Assembly: GCA_039589195.1 (NCBI GenBank) | Contig: JBDHHV010000019.1 | Span: forward strand, 5,828 to 69,827 | Source: JBDHAC01 sp039589195 | Lineage (GTDB): Bacteria > Gemmatimonadota > Gemmatimonadetes > Palauibacterales > Palauibacteraceae | DNA: 64,000 nt | Direction: 5' to 3' | Shown: piece after piece, positions 35,028-43,109 of the stretch | Numbering within the stretch: position 1 is the first letter of the stretch | Layout of the letters: each line of letters starts with the position of its first letter | Program-made: the position numbers and the translations under genes | The notes under the pieces: model-generated | What the model was told of the DNA's origin: nothing | Seen by the model: only the letters and a program-made list of their open reading frames with translations | The model's database searches: none

Positions 35028-35032
35028 AAACA
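35017..35032 (+). promoter_or_regulatory. parS-like centromere site 2
   Basis: TGTTTCCCGTGAAACA matches the consensus parS at 15 of 16 bases (A to C at position 7). Located ~345 bases upstream of parA; ParB (36156) should load and slide from here. Confidence 0.8.
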
Positions 35033-35377
35033 CCCGCTCGTCAAGAGGGCTGGACGTCACCACCCTCGAGCGCGCGCAGGCGCGGCTCAAAAACACCCGG
35101 TATTCGCCCTGCGCCGCGGCCTTTGGGGCGACGTAAAGCGCCTGAATCCACCCGGGTGGTCGCCCGATGTGCGCGCGCGCCTTATATTCGGCCACAACGC
35201 GGGCGGCGGCGCGCCCGGCTGCCATCGGTCGGGGGCGGGCGTGGTGACGTAACCTGTTGACGCACACTCACTTACATGAATCGGAGTCACTTTCGGTGAT
35301 ATGGGCGCACGGTGCGGTCCGAGGATGTTCGGCCGGCAGGTTCAGGGGCCGGTAGATCTGTGAATCGTGGGGGGGGG
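35033..35377. other. Non-coding stretch between parS site 2 and parA
   Basis: About 345 bases with no convincing gene. A TTGACG box at 35257-35262 and a TTATATT element near 35183 are possible promoter parts, but no well-spaced -35/-10 pair for parA was found. A G9 run precedes the parA ATG. Nothing else recognised. Confidence 0.4.
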
Positions 35378-36163
35378 ATGGCCCGGGTCATCACGATCGC
35401 CAATCAGAAAGGTGGCGTGGGAAAGACGACGACAGCGATCAACCTGGGCGCCTCGCTCGCGATCGCTGAGCGCCGGACTCTGGTGATCGACTGCGACCCC
35501 CAGGGGAATGCGACCAGTGGCTTCGGTCTGAGAAAAGACAGCTCGCAGCTTTCCGTATACGACTGTCTGATCAACGGTAGATCTCTGGATGACGCCGTTC
35601 ACGACGCGGTTCACTTCCCTTTCTTGAGCGTAATCCCGGCGAGTCGAGATCTCGCGGGCGCCGAAGTCGAGCTCATCGATCGTCCAAACCGGGAGCGAAT
35701 CCTTCGGCAGCGGTTGTTGCAGCTGAGGGAGGCGTTCGACTACATCCTGATCGATTCGCCCCCCTCACTGGGCCTGCTCACGTTGAATGCGCTCGCGGCG
35801 GCGAACACCGTGCTGATCCCGATTCAATGCGAGTTCTACGCCCTCGAAGGGTTGAGCCAACTGCTCAACACCGTCCGGCTCGTTCAGCGGAACATCAATC
35901 CGGACCTGGAGATCGAAGGGGTGTTGCTGACCATGTACGATTCCCGGCTCAACCTCGCCAAGCAGGTAGCGGCCGAGGCGCGTGAGTACTTTGGCGGCAA
36001 AGTGTTCGACACGATGATCCCGAGGAACATTCGCCTGGCGGAAGCGCCGAGCTTCGGACAACCGATCGCCCTCTACGATGTGCTATCGACGGGGGCCCGC
36101 GGCTACCTCAGCCTGGCGCGCGAGTTGATCGATCGAGATGAGGGAGTCCGGAAGGTTGGCTAA
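35378..36163 (+). CDS. parA: Chromosome-partitioning ATPase ParA (Soj)
   Basis: 261 residues from ATG 35378 (MARVITIANQKGG). Deviant Walker A KGGVGKTTTAINLG, A' motif VIDCDPQGNATSG, Walker B YILIDSPPSLGLLTLNAL, and VFDTMIPRNIRLAEAPSFG toward the C-terminus. It moves ParB-parS complexes on the nucleoid and can act on DnaA. An upstream in-frame ATG at 35312 gives a non-homologous extension. First gene of parA-parB-M23-bactofilin, all overlapping or closely spaced. Confidence 0.96.
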   Translation: MARVITIANQKGGVGKTTTAINLGASLAIAERRTLVIDCDPQGNATSGFGLRKDSSQLSVYDCLINGRSLDDAVHDAVHFPFLSVIPASRDLAGAEVELIDRPNRERILRQRLLQLREAFDYILIDSPPSLGLLTLNALAAANTVLIPIQCEFYALEGLSQLLNTVRLVQRNINPDLEIEGVLLTMYDSRLNLAKQVAAEAREYFGGKVFDTMIPRNIRLAEAPSFGQPIALYDVLSTGARGYLSLARELIDRDEGVRKVG

Positions 36164-37055
36164 GAGTGACAGGCGGCTCGGGAAGGGGCTGGCGGCGCTT
36201 ATCGGCGAGGAGACGTTCGACGAGTCCACGCCGCATGTGGCCGAGGGGGAAGTGTCGATCGACCGGGTGCAGGCAAATCCGTTCCAGCCGCGCTCGCGCT
36301 TCGGCGACGACACGCTGGAGGAGTTGACGGAATCGATCCGGCAGAACGGCCTGCTTCAGCCGTTGGTGGTCCGCCCGGTCGCTGACGGCTACCAGATCGT
36401 CGCGGGGGAGCGCCGTTGGCGAGCGCTCATGCGGTTGGGGTGGAAAACCGCACCGATCGTGTCTCGCGATCTGACCGACGAGCAAATGCTGGTCCTCGCC
36501 CTCGTCGAGAACCTGCAGAGAGAGAACCTCTCCCCGCTTGAAGAGGCACGCGGATATCAACAGCTGATCGACGACTTCCAGCTCACGCAGGAGGAGGTCG
36601 GGCGTCACGTGGGGCGAGATCGCTCTACGGTCGCGAACAGCCTCAGGCTGTTGAGTCTGCCGGACGAGGTCAGAGAGCTTCTCGCCGCGGGCCGGATATC
36701 GGCCGGTCACGCCAGGGCGATACTCGGCCTCGACGACCCGCAGCGGCGAATCGCGCTGGCGCGCGCCGTGGCGAGGGAAGGTCTGTCGGTTCGCGAGACC
36801 GAGCGCAGGGTGAGGGCGAAGGGCTCTCGGAAGAGAAAGCCATCGCGCCGAGCCGGGACCACGTCCACCGCTCGCGACCCCGTAGCCAGACGGGCCGAGC
36901 TCGTGCTCCAACGCTCACTTGGGACCCAGGTTCGAATCCACCAATCCGCCGGTCAAACCGGCGAGATCCGTATTCCGTTCCACGACCATGACGATCTCGC
37001 TCGTCTCCTCCAACTCCTGGGGGGCGATGAGGGCGCGGAGACGCTCTCGGCGTGA
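36156..37055 (+). CDS. parB: Chromosome-partitioning protein ParB (Spo0J)
   Basis: 299 residues from TTG 36156 (reading AKSDRRLGKGLAALIG after the initiator), behind GAGGGAG; an ATG at 36138 would add six residues. CTP-binding N-domain with NPFQPRSRF and GERRWRALMRLG, arginine patch and ENLQRENLSPLEEARGY, helix-turn-helix TQEEVGRHVGRDRSTVANSLRLL, and a C-terminal dimerisation domain after a basic linker. Binds the parS sites 1.2 kb upstream. Its start overlaps parA by 8 bases and its stop overlaps the M23 gene by 4. Confidence 0.95.
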   Translation: MAKSDRRLGKGLAALIGEETFDESTPHVAEGEVSIDRVQANPFQPRSRFGDDTLEELTESIRQNGLLQPLVVRPVADGYQIVAGERRWRALMRLGWKTAPIVSRDLTDEQMLVLALVENLQRENLSPLEEARGYQQLIDDFQLTQEEVGRHVGRDRSTVANSLRLLSLPDEVRELLAAGRISAGHARAILGLDDPQRRIALARAVAREGLSVRETERRVRAKGSRKRKPSRRAGTTSTARDPVARRAELVLQRSLGTQVRIHQSAGQTGEIRIPFHDHDDLARLLQLLGGDEGAETLSA

Positions 37056-37873
37056 ACGAGCACCACGCGGGGTGGACCGTCCACCTCGTCCGGCAGGACG
37101 GAATCGAGACCCACACCATCCGGTTCAAGCGATCCACATGGGTTTTTTCGATCATAGCCCTCACGATCGTGCTGCTGGCGGCCGGGGTGCTCCTCGGACG
37201 CGGGTGGGCAAGCCGCATGGAGTCAGCGGAGACACGACGGCTCGAGGCTACGGTGGCCGAGCTGACGGATCGTCAGGCCCAGGTGGCCGAGCTCACCGCG
37301 CGCCTCGAGCGTATCGAGTCGGACTACCTGCGCATCCAGCGCGCGTTCGGTGCGGAGGCACAGGGCACGGCCGGAGGCGCGGTGTTGCCCGCCCCGACCT
37401 CGGCCGCGGTCCGCGGCGTCCCCACCGATCCCGGGACGTCCGCCCCCGCCTGGCCGCTCGCGCAACGCGGGTTTCTCACGCGCACCTTCGGTTCGCACAC
37501 GGAGCTCTCGAGATCGGGACATACGGGCATCGACATAGCAGTCCCGCTCGGCTCGTATGTCCGCGCCACGCTCGGCGGAATCGTAGAGGAGTCGGGGCGC
37601 GACTCCGTGTACGGCTTCTACGTTCGGATTGCGCACGGTGACGGGATCTCATCATTGTATGGGCATAATTCGTGGCTGTTCGCGGCGGTGGGGGACAGCG
37701 TAGAGAGATTGCAGGTCGTCGCTCTGTCCGGTAACACAGGGCAGTCGACCGCCCCGCATCTACATTTCGAGGTCGAGCGAGACGGCGAGCTGCTCGACCC
37801 GCTCACCTATGTGGCGGACGGTGGAGCCGGCGACGACGGGGCACAGGGACGGAACGGTGTGGAACCGAGGTAA
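37052..37873 (+). CDS. Membrane-anchored M23 (LytM) peptidase
   Basis: 273 residues from GTG 37052. Cytoplasmic basic segment, one TM (WVFSIIALTIVLLAAGVLLG), a periplasmic coiled coil (RRLEATVAELTDRQAQVAEL) and a C-terminal M23 domain with metal ligands HTGIDIAV (HxxxD), SLYGHNS and HLHFEVE (HxH). It probably cleaves peptidoglycan cross-links. Overlapping parB and followed 4 bases later by a bactofilin gene, it matches the known M23-bactofilin shape modules (for example Csd1/CcmA). Confidence 0.92.
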   Translation: MNEHHAGWTVHLVRQDGIETHTIRFKRSTWVFSIIALTIVLLAAGVLLGRGWASRMESAETRRLEATVAELTDRQAQVAELTARLERIESDYLRIQRAFGAEAQGTAGGAVLPAPTSAAVRGVPTDPGTSAPAWPLAQRGFLTRTFGSHTELSRSGHTGIDIAVPLGSYVRATLGGIVEESGRDSVYGFYVRIAHGDGISSLYGHNSWLFAAVGDSVERLQVVALSGNTGQSTAPHLHFEVERDGELLDPLTYVADGGAGDDGAQGRNGVEPR

Positions 37874-37877
37874 GGAA

Positions 37878-38348
37878 ATGGCCAAAGAGCAACGGAGTGA
37901 GGGTCCGGTTCGCGAGATGAGTGACGTCGTCTCGGTGGTAGGACCAGGCATGGAGATCGTGGGCGACATCAAGTGCGACGGCACCGTGCGCGTCGAGGGC
38001 AAGGTCGAAGGAGCCATTCGAGCCACGAAGTCGGTCGTCATCGGCAAGGGTGGCACGGTCGCCGGGGATATCGAGACACAGGACGTCGTGATCGCCGGGA
38101 ACGTGACCGGCACGGTGACGGGCGCGAGCCGAGTCGAGCTTCAGGAGACTTGTAGGGTCGAGGGAGACATCCGCAGTCGCCGCGTGAAATTGGACGAGGG
38201 TGGGCGGGTCGAGGGTCGGCTTCTCATGGGAAACGAAGCGGCGAGCCGCGAAGCCAAGGATCGGCCCGCACACGCTGTCGAGAAGCGGCCGCCGCCGGCG
38301 CCGGAGAGTGCGCCCGCGCCAAACCTGTCCGCTACGGGGAGCAACTAG
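37878..38348 (+). CDS. Bactofilin
   Basis: 156 residues from ATG 37878 behind GAGGTAAGGAA. Central DUF583 beta-helix with repeated turns: SVVGPGMEIVGDIKCDGTVR, VEGKVEGAI, VVIGKGGTVAGDI, VVIAGNVTGTV and VKLDEGGRVEGRL. Flanked by short disordered ends, the C-terminal one Pro/Ala-rich. Bactofilins self-polymerise on the inner membrane and recruit cell-wall hydrolases, here presumably the upstream M23 protein. An in-frame ATG at 37809 lies inside the M23 gene. Confidence 0.93.
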   Translation: MAKEQRSEGPVREMSDVVSVVGPGMEIVGDIKCDGTVRVEGKVEGAIRATKSVVIGKGGTVAGDIETQDVVIAGNVTGTVTGASRVELQETCRVEGDIRSRRVKLDEGGRVEGRLLMGNEAASREAKDRPAHAVEKRPPPAPESAPAPNLSATGSN

Positions 38349-38369
38349 CGTTCCGCCCGCGCGGGTCGG

Positions 38370-38411
38370 TTTTCCACAGTCTTCCACAATCGGCTTGGAA
38401 TGCGTTCCACA
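38370..38411 (+). promoter_or_regulatory. Cluster of three DnaA boxes downstream of bactofilin
   Basis: Same-orientation 9-mers TTTTCCACA (38370-38378, fits TTWTNCACA exactly), TCTTCCACA (38380-38388) and CGTTCCACA (38403-38411), followed by a relatively AT-rich segment (38491-38520, with TTTTGTTGAACGCC and ACAACCTATTGAAC) in a 179-base non-coding gap. This is a possible origin, a DnaA-titration site, or DnaA control of the exchanger gene. Confidence 0.5.
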
Positions 38412-38527
38412 ACCGGGCCCGCGCCTGGACCATGCTTCGTGCACGTGCCATCCCCTGCCGGCCCGCCGCACGTCCGTGACCCCAACCTCCTTTTGTTGAA
38501 CGCCGTACAACCTATTGAACGGCAACA

Positions 38528-39514
38528 GTGCTGAGAGAGGCCCTTCTCTTCGCGGCCGGTCTGGTCCTCCTGACCCTGGGCGCCGATTGGCTCGTGCGCG
38601 GATCGGCCAGCCTGGCAAAGCAACTCGGCGTCAGTCCGTTGGTCATCGGCCTGACCGTCGTGGCCTTCGGGACGTCCGCGCCAGAGTTGGTCGTGAGCGG
38701 AGCCGCGGCCCTCCGCGAGCAAGCGGGGTTGGCGGTCGGCAACGTGATGGGGTCGACGGTCGCGAACGTGGGGTTGATCGTCGGATTGGGCGCACTCCTG
38801 CGACCGATCGCGGTGCACCGACGGCTGCTCGTGCGCGAGACACCACTCGTGATCTTCGTTCTCACGATCGTGATGCTCCTGTCGTTGAACGACGCCGTGG
38901 GCCGCCTCGACGGGTTGGCGCTCGTCACGGGCTTCCTCGTCTACATGTGGTTCTTGATGTCCTGGGCTCGCGGCGAGCGCGAGGGACGGTCCCCGCGGCA
39001 GGCCGACACCCTCACGGATCTGGTCGCAGCGCCGATCCCGCAGCCCCCGGCCAGGTTGCCGCGAGCAAGCAAGGAAACGTGGATCTCGTTGCTGGGCATC
39101 GCTCTTGGTCTTCCCGGGCTGCTTATCGGCGCCGAATGGCTGGTGGACTCGGCGACCTACATCGCGCGCGCCTTCGACATCCCGGAGGCCGTGATCGGCG
39201 CGACGCTGGTCGCGATCGGCACGTCGCTCCCCGAACTTGCATCGGTCATCGCTGCGGCGGCGAGGGGCATGGGGGATATCGCGATCGGCAACGTGATCGG
39301 CTCGAACGTCTTCAATCTGGGTCTGGTACTCGGGACCGCGGCCCTCCTGAGACCGCTGGAGCTTCCCCCCGAACTCGTGGTTCGCCAGGTCCTCCCCGCG
39401 CTGGCGTTCTGCGTACTCCTGATCCCGCTGGCCCTCACCCGGCAGCGAGTCGGCCGCTGGGAGGGACTGCTGCTCCTGGCCGGGTACGCGGGCTTTCTGG
39501 TCTGGACCATCTGA
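38528..39514 (+). CDS. CaCA-family sodium/calcium exchanger-type transporter
   Basis: 328 residues, about ten TM helices, from GTG 38528. The two alpha-repeats are clear: GLTVVAFGTSAPELVVSGAA with AVGNVMGSTVANVGLI, and GATLVAIGTSLPELASVIAA with AIGNVIGSNVFNLGLV. The family (YrbG-like) exchanges Ca2+ or other cations for Na+ or H+ across the inner membrane; the ion is not predictable. A stand-alone gene preceded by the DnaA-box cluster. Confidence 0.93.
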   Translation: MLREALLFAAGLVLLTLGADWLVRGSASLAKQLGVSPLVIGLTVVAFGTSAPELVVSGAAALREQAGLAVGNVMGSTVANVGLIVGLGALLRPIAVHRRLLVRETPLVIFVLTIVMLLSLNDAVGRLDGLALVTGFLVYMWFLMSWARGEREGRSPRQADTLTDLVAAPIPQPPARLPRASKETWISLLGIALGLPGLLIGAEWLVDSATYIARAFDIPEAVIGATLVAIGTSLPELASVIAAAARGMGDIAIGNVIGSNVFNLGLVLGTAALLRPLELPPELVVRQVLPALAFCVLLIPLALTRQRVGRWEGLLLLAGYAGFLVWTI

Positions 39515-39627
39515 TCCGGGGCAGACCGATCACCTGCCACAATACCGCCTCGTTTCTTGTAAAGCGCAGTCGTAAAGCTTAGGTTGCGAGCCGGCTTTCC
39601 AGCACTCCGAACAGCGAGGACGAGCCC

Positions 39628-39849
39628 GTGGCCGTTTCCGTGAAGATGAGCCGGAAGCACCAGATCGTCATCCCGAAAGTCGCGCGGGACGCGCTCGAGC
39701 TCTCACCGGGCGACCGTCTGACCGTCATCGTGCGAGACGGCGTGATCGAGATGGAGAAGCAACCGGCCGATCTGGAGGACAGGCTCGCCGGGATGCTGGG
39801 GCACGTCACGGAGGACGCGACGCTGTGGGCGGAGCTCGAGGGTGCGTAA
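39628..39849 (+). CDS. AbrB/MazE-type antitoxin or regulator
   Basis: 73 residues from GTG 39628. Swapped-hairpin AbrB fold: VKMSRKHQIVIPKVARDALE then LSPGDRLTVIVRDGVIEME. Such small proteins bind DNA and act as antitoxins or transition regulators. The acidic C-terminal tail could wrap the partner toxin. Thirty-three bases upstream of a PIN-like gene, so probably a VapBC-type pair. Confidence 0.82.
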   Translation: MAVSVKMSRKHQIVIPKVARDALELSPGDRLTVIVRDGVIEMEKQPADLEDRLAGMLGHVTEDATLWAELEGA

Positions 39850-39882
39850 CAGGCCCGCTGGAGCTCCTCGGCCGGGCGTCCG

Positions 39883-40338
39883 ATGAGCCAGCGAGAGGCG
39901 CTCCGCCTGCGGCTGGACGCCGCAGAGCTGGTTCACCTGGATCCGAGGGTGTTCGCATACCACCTGATAGGGGCGACCATCTACTCGGAGCTCACGGGCG
40001 TCGTCTTCAACGGGATGAGGAGCCGCTCGTTCCGCACGCAGACCTCCTCCTTCGCCCTCTACCAGCTCCTCACGGAGGTGTACCGTCGCGGTGAGGAGGA
40101 ACGGGCCGCGGAGATCTCGAAGATGATCACGGTGCACACCGGTCTCGAGCTCGTTCCGGTGACGTCGGAAGTCGCGGTACAAGCCGCGAACGTGCGAGCA
40201 CAGCTGGGCGGTCGACCGGAACGCGCCGTTCAGATCGCCACGGCTCTGATCGGAGGCGCGGACGTCTATCTCACGGAAGGATCCGGCCTCCGCAGGATCG
40301 TTGGAATGGCGGTCGTCAACCTCGAAGACTACCTCTAG
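39883..40338 (+). CDS. PIN-like domain protein (putative VapC-type toxin, degenerate active site)
   Basis: 151 residues. It follows the PIN layout: first acidic in HLDPRVFAYHL (D20), second in LLTEVYRR (E65), helix region AVQIATALIGGADVYLTEG near the end. The usual DA-x-IAxA aspartate appears as R114 and the TND aspartate as G133, with E113 and E132 alongside, so nuclease chemistry may be altered. It is paired with the AbrB-type gene. Likely a toxin of a type II system, possibly inactive. Confidence 0.65.
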   Translation: MSQREALRLRLDAAELVHLDPRVFAYHLIGATIYSELTGVVFNGMRSRSFRTQTSSFALYQLLTEVYRRGEEERAAEISKMITVHTGLELVPVTSEVAVQAANVRAQLGGRPERAVQIATALIGGADVYLTEGSGLRRIVGMAVVNLEDYL

Positions 40339-40499
40339 GAATCCTCCCTAGCGGGGCCGGCTGAGCGGGGATAGGCTATGCTCGGAACCCGGCGCTCCCT
40401 GCGCCGGTTGCTGGCATGGGAGGGGACTCCTGCCGTTTCGTCTTCCGACCCGCGCCGCGGCACAAGACGAACACAGCGGTCTTGTAGGATACTCCGAAG

Positions 40500-41177
40500 A
40501 TGAAGTGGTTACGAGACTTCTACCGGTCGTCGCTGGGCAAGAAGGCGGTAATGGCGGTGACCGGCGTGCTCCTCTTCGGCTTCGTGTTGCTCCACATGCT
40601 GGGGAACCTGAAGCTGTTCATGGGACCCCAGAAGCTCAACGGTTACGCGGAGGGTCTGCGAGCCTTCGGGGAGCCGATTCTGAGCCACGGCGATGTGTTG
40701 TGGATTCTGCGGATCGGCTTGCTCGCGGCGGTCGGGCTTCACGTCGTCTCCGCCTGGCAGCTGCGACGGCAGAACGCCCGGGCGCGCCCCGAGAGCTATG
40801 CCCGCACGACGCATCAGGCCGCGACCTATGCCTCGCGCAGCATGTTCTGGGGAGGAGTGCTGATCGTCGCGTTCGTCGTTTACCATCTGCTGCACATGAC
40901 GGTCGGCAACGTGCACGCGGAGTTCGTGGTAGGCGACGTGCACCACAACATGGTCACCGCCTTCGTGAACCCGTTCGTGAGCGGTTTCTACATCGTGGCC
41001 GTCCTCGCCCTGGGGTTCCACCTGTACCACGGCCTGTGGAGCTTCTTCCAATCGTTGGGGTGGACCGGTCCACGGCTCGCCGGGTTCCGCCGGACGTTCG
41101 CCGTCACGTTCGCGATCCTCGTGTCCGCCGGTTTCATCGCGGTCCCGGTGACCATCCTGAGCGGCCTCGTGCGCTGA
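40500..41177 (+). CDS. sdhC: Succinate dehydrogenase cytochrome b558 subunit
   Basis: 225 residues with five TM helices, the single-subunit membrane anchor type. Haem-ligand histidines occur in LLHMLGNLKLFMG, GLHVVSAWQL, VYHLLHMTVGNVHAEF and GFHLYHGLWSFFQSLG. It passes electrons from the SdhAB head to (mena)quinone. The di-haem five-helix form is typical of menaquinone-using organisms. First gene of sdhCAB, starting a new unit after the TA-like pair. A GATACT element lies five bases before the ATG, so a very short leader is possible. Confidence 0.92.
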   Translation: MKWLRDFYRSSLGKKAVMAVTGVLLFGFVLLHMLGNLKLFMGPQKLNGYAEGLRAFGEPILSHGDVLWILRIGLLAAVGLHVVSAWQLRRQNARARPESYARTTHQAATYASRSMFWGGVLIVAFVVYHLLHMTVGNVHAEFVVGDVHHNMVTAFVNPFVSGFYIVAVLALGFHLYHGLWSFFQSLGWTGPRLAGFRRTFAVTFAILVSAGFIAVPVTILSGLVR

Positions 41178-41195
41178 AGATCTGAGGAGCTGGCA

Positions 41196-43109
41196 ATGCA
41201 GCTCAACGCAAAGATTCCCGAAGGTCCGATAGACCGGAAGTGGGAGCGGCACCGCTTCGAGCTGAAGCTGGTCAATCCCGCCAACAAACGTTCGTTCGAC
41301 ATCATCGTCGTGGGGACCGGCCTCGCCGGGGGCTCCGCGGCCGCGAGCCTCGCCGAGCTCGGATACAACGTGAAAGCGTTTTGCTTCCAGGACAGCCCGC
41401 GACGGGCCCACTCGATCGCGGCACAGGGAGGCATCAACGCGGCAAAGAACTACCAGAACGACGGAGACAGCGTTTTCCGCCTCTTCTACGATACGGTCAA
41501 GGGCGGCGACTACCGCTCCAGGGAAGCGAACGTGCATCGGCTGGCCGAGCTGAGCCTCAACATCATCGATCAGTGCGCCGCCCAGGGCGTACCCTTCGCC
41601 CGCGAGTACGGAGGGACGCTCGACAACCGGTCCTTCGGTGGCGCCCAGGTCTCTCGCACCTTCTACGCGCGCGGTCAGACCGGGCAGCAGTTGCTCCTCG
41701 GCGCGTACCAGGCCCTCGCACGGCAGATCGCCGCGCGGAGGGTGAAGATGTACCCGCGTTGCGAGATGCTCGATGTGGTACTGATCGACGGCCGGGCCAG
41801 GGGGATCATCGCCCGCGATCTGGTAACGGGCCGGATCGAGCGTCACGCCGCCGACGCGGTCGTACTCGCGACGGGCGGGTACTCGAACGTCTTCTTCCTG
41901 TCGACGAACGCGAAGGGGTCCAACGCGACTGCCATCTGGCGCGCACACCGGCGCGGGGCGCTGTTTGCCAACCCGTGCTTCACCCAGATCCACCCCACGT
42001 GCATCCCCGTATCCGGCGAGCACCAGTCGAAGCTGACGCTGATGTCCGAATCGCTTCGGAACGATGGCCGCATCTGGGTGCCGAAGGATGCAGACGACGA
42101 GAGGCCCGCGGCTCAGATACCGGGGGAGGAGCGCGACTACTTTCTGGAGCGGAAATATCCGAGCTTCGGCAACCTCGTGCCGCGCGACGTCGCGTCGCGC
42201 AACGCGAAGGAGGTCTGCGATGAGGGGCGCGGTGTGGGTCCGGGTGGGCTGGGCGTGTACCTCGATTTCGCGGACGCCATCCAGCGCGTAGGTCGCGACA
42301 CGATCGAGGCGCGCTACGGCAACCTGTTCGAGATGTACGAGAAGATCACGGGCGAGGACCCGTACACCGTTCCGATGCGCATCTACCCGGCGCTCCACTA
42401 CACGATGGGCGGGTTGTGGGTCGACTACAACTTGATGACCAACATCGAAGGCCTATACGCGATCGGGGAAGCCAACTTCTCCGACCATGGCGCCAACCGA
42501 CTCGGCGCGAGCGCCCTCATGCAGGGTCTGGCGGACGGCTATTTCGTCCTCCCGTACACGATCGGGGACTACCTGGCGCAGCACATGGGCGACCACGTCG
42601 ATACCGATCACCCGGCGTTCGACGCGGTCGAGTCCGAGGTCCAGGCCCGCGTCGACAGGTTGCTGGCCGTCGGGGGCTCCCGCACCGTGGACTCCTTTCA
42701 CCGCGAGCTCGGAAAGCTCTTGTGGGATAGTTGCGGGATGGCGCGTGAAGAGTACGGCTTGAAGAAGGCGCTGGAGGAAATCCCGCGTCTACGGGCGGAA
42801 TTCTGGCGCGATGTGACCGTCCTGGGCTCCGGTGACGGCATCAATCAGGCGCTCGAGAAAGCCGGCCGCGTGGCCGATTTCTTCGAGCTCGCCGAGCTCA
42901 TGTGCCGCGACGCGCTCGAGCGAACCGAGTCCTGCGGAGGTCACTTCAGGGTCGAGAGCCAGACGCCTGAAGGCGAGGCGCTGCGCGATGACGACAACTT
43001 CAGCTACGTCTCCGCCTGGGAGCACCGGGGCGACGATGCGGAGCCGGTCCAGCACAGGGAGCCGCTCGAATTCGAGAACGTTAAGCTCACTCAGAGGAGT
43101 TACAAATAA
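41196..43109 (+). CDS. sdhA: Succinate dehydrogenase/fumarate reductase flavoprotein subunit
   Basis: 637 residues. FAD motif IIVVGTGLAGGSAAASLAEL, the flavin-attachment histidine in RRAHSIAAQGGINAAKNY, substrate residues in FTQIHPTCIPVSGEHQSKL, and the active-site region ALHYTMGGLWVDYN and GANRLGASALMQGLADGYF. Oxidises succinate to fumarate at the inner membrane face. Start ATG behind GAGGAG; the stop overlaps the sdhB ATG (TAATG). Longer than enterobacterial SdhA, matching the b558-type complexes. Confidence 0.96.
   Translation: MQLNAKIPEGPIDRKWERHRFELKLVNPANKRSFDIIVVGTGLAGGSAAASLAELGYNVKAFCFQDSPRRAHSIAAQGGINAAKNYQNDGDSVFRLFYDTVKGGDYRSREANVHRLAELSLNIIDQCAAQGVPFAREYGGTLDNRSFGGAQVSRTFYARGQTGQQLLLGAYQALARQIAARRVKMYPRCEMLDVVLIDGRARGIIARDLVTGRIERHAADAVVLATGGYSNVFFLSTNAKGSNATAIWRAHRRGALFANPCFTQIHPTCIPVSGEHQSKLTLMSESLRNDGRIWVPKDADDERPAAQIPGEERDYFLERKYPSFGNLVPRDVASRNAKEVCDEGRGVGPGGLGVYLDFADAIQRVGRDTIEARYGNLFEMYEKITGEDPYTVPMRIYPALHYTMGGLWVDYNLMTNIEGLYAIGEANFSDHGANRLGASALMQGLADGYFVLPYTIGDYLAQHMGDHVDTDHPAFDAVESEVQARVDRLLAVGGSRTVDSFHRELGKLLWDSCGMAREEYGLKKALEEIPRLRAEFWRDVTVLGSGDGINQALEKAGRVADFFELAELMCRDALERTESCGGHFRVESQTPEGEALRDDDNFSYVSAWEHRGDDAEPVQHREPLEFENVKLTQRSYK

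Noticed and set aside
36925..36960. GGTTCGAATCC resembles a tRNA T-loop
   Set aside because: It lies inside the parB reading frame and no acceptor, D or anticodon stems can be built around it.
40509..42398. Very long minus-strand open frame (629 codons) opposite sdhC-sdhA, and similar long shadows at 5851-7152, 12694-14457 and 470-1399
   Set aside because: They are antisense to clearly conserved genes, have Arg/His/Pro-rich translations and no recognisable motifs; high GC content keeps such frames open.
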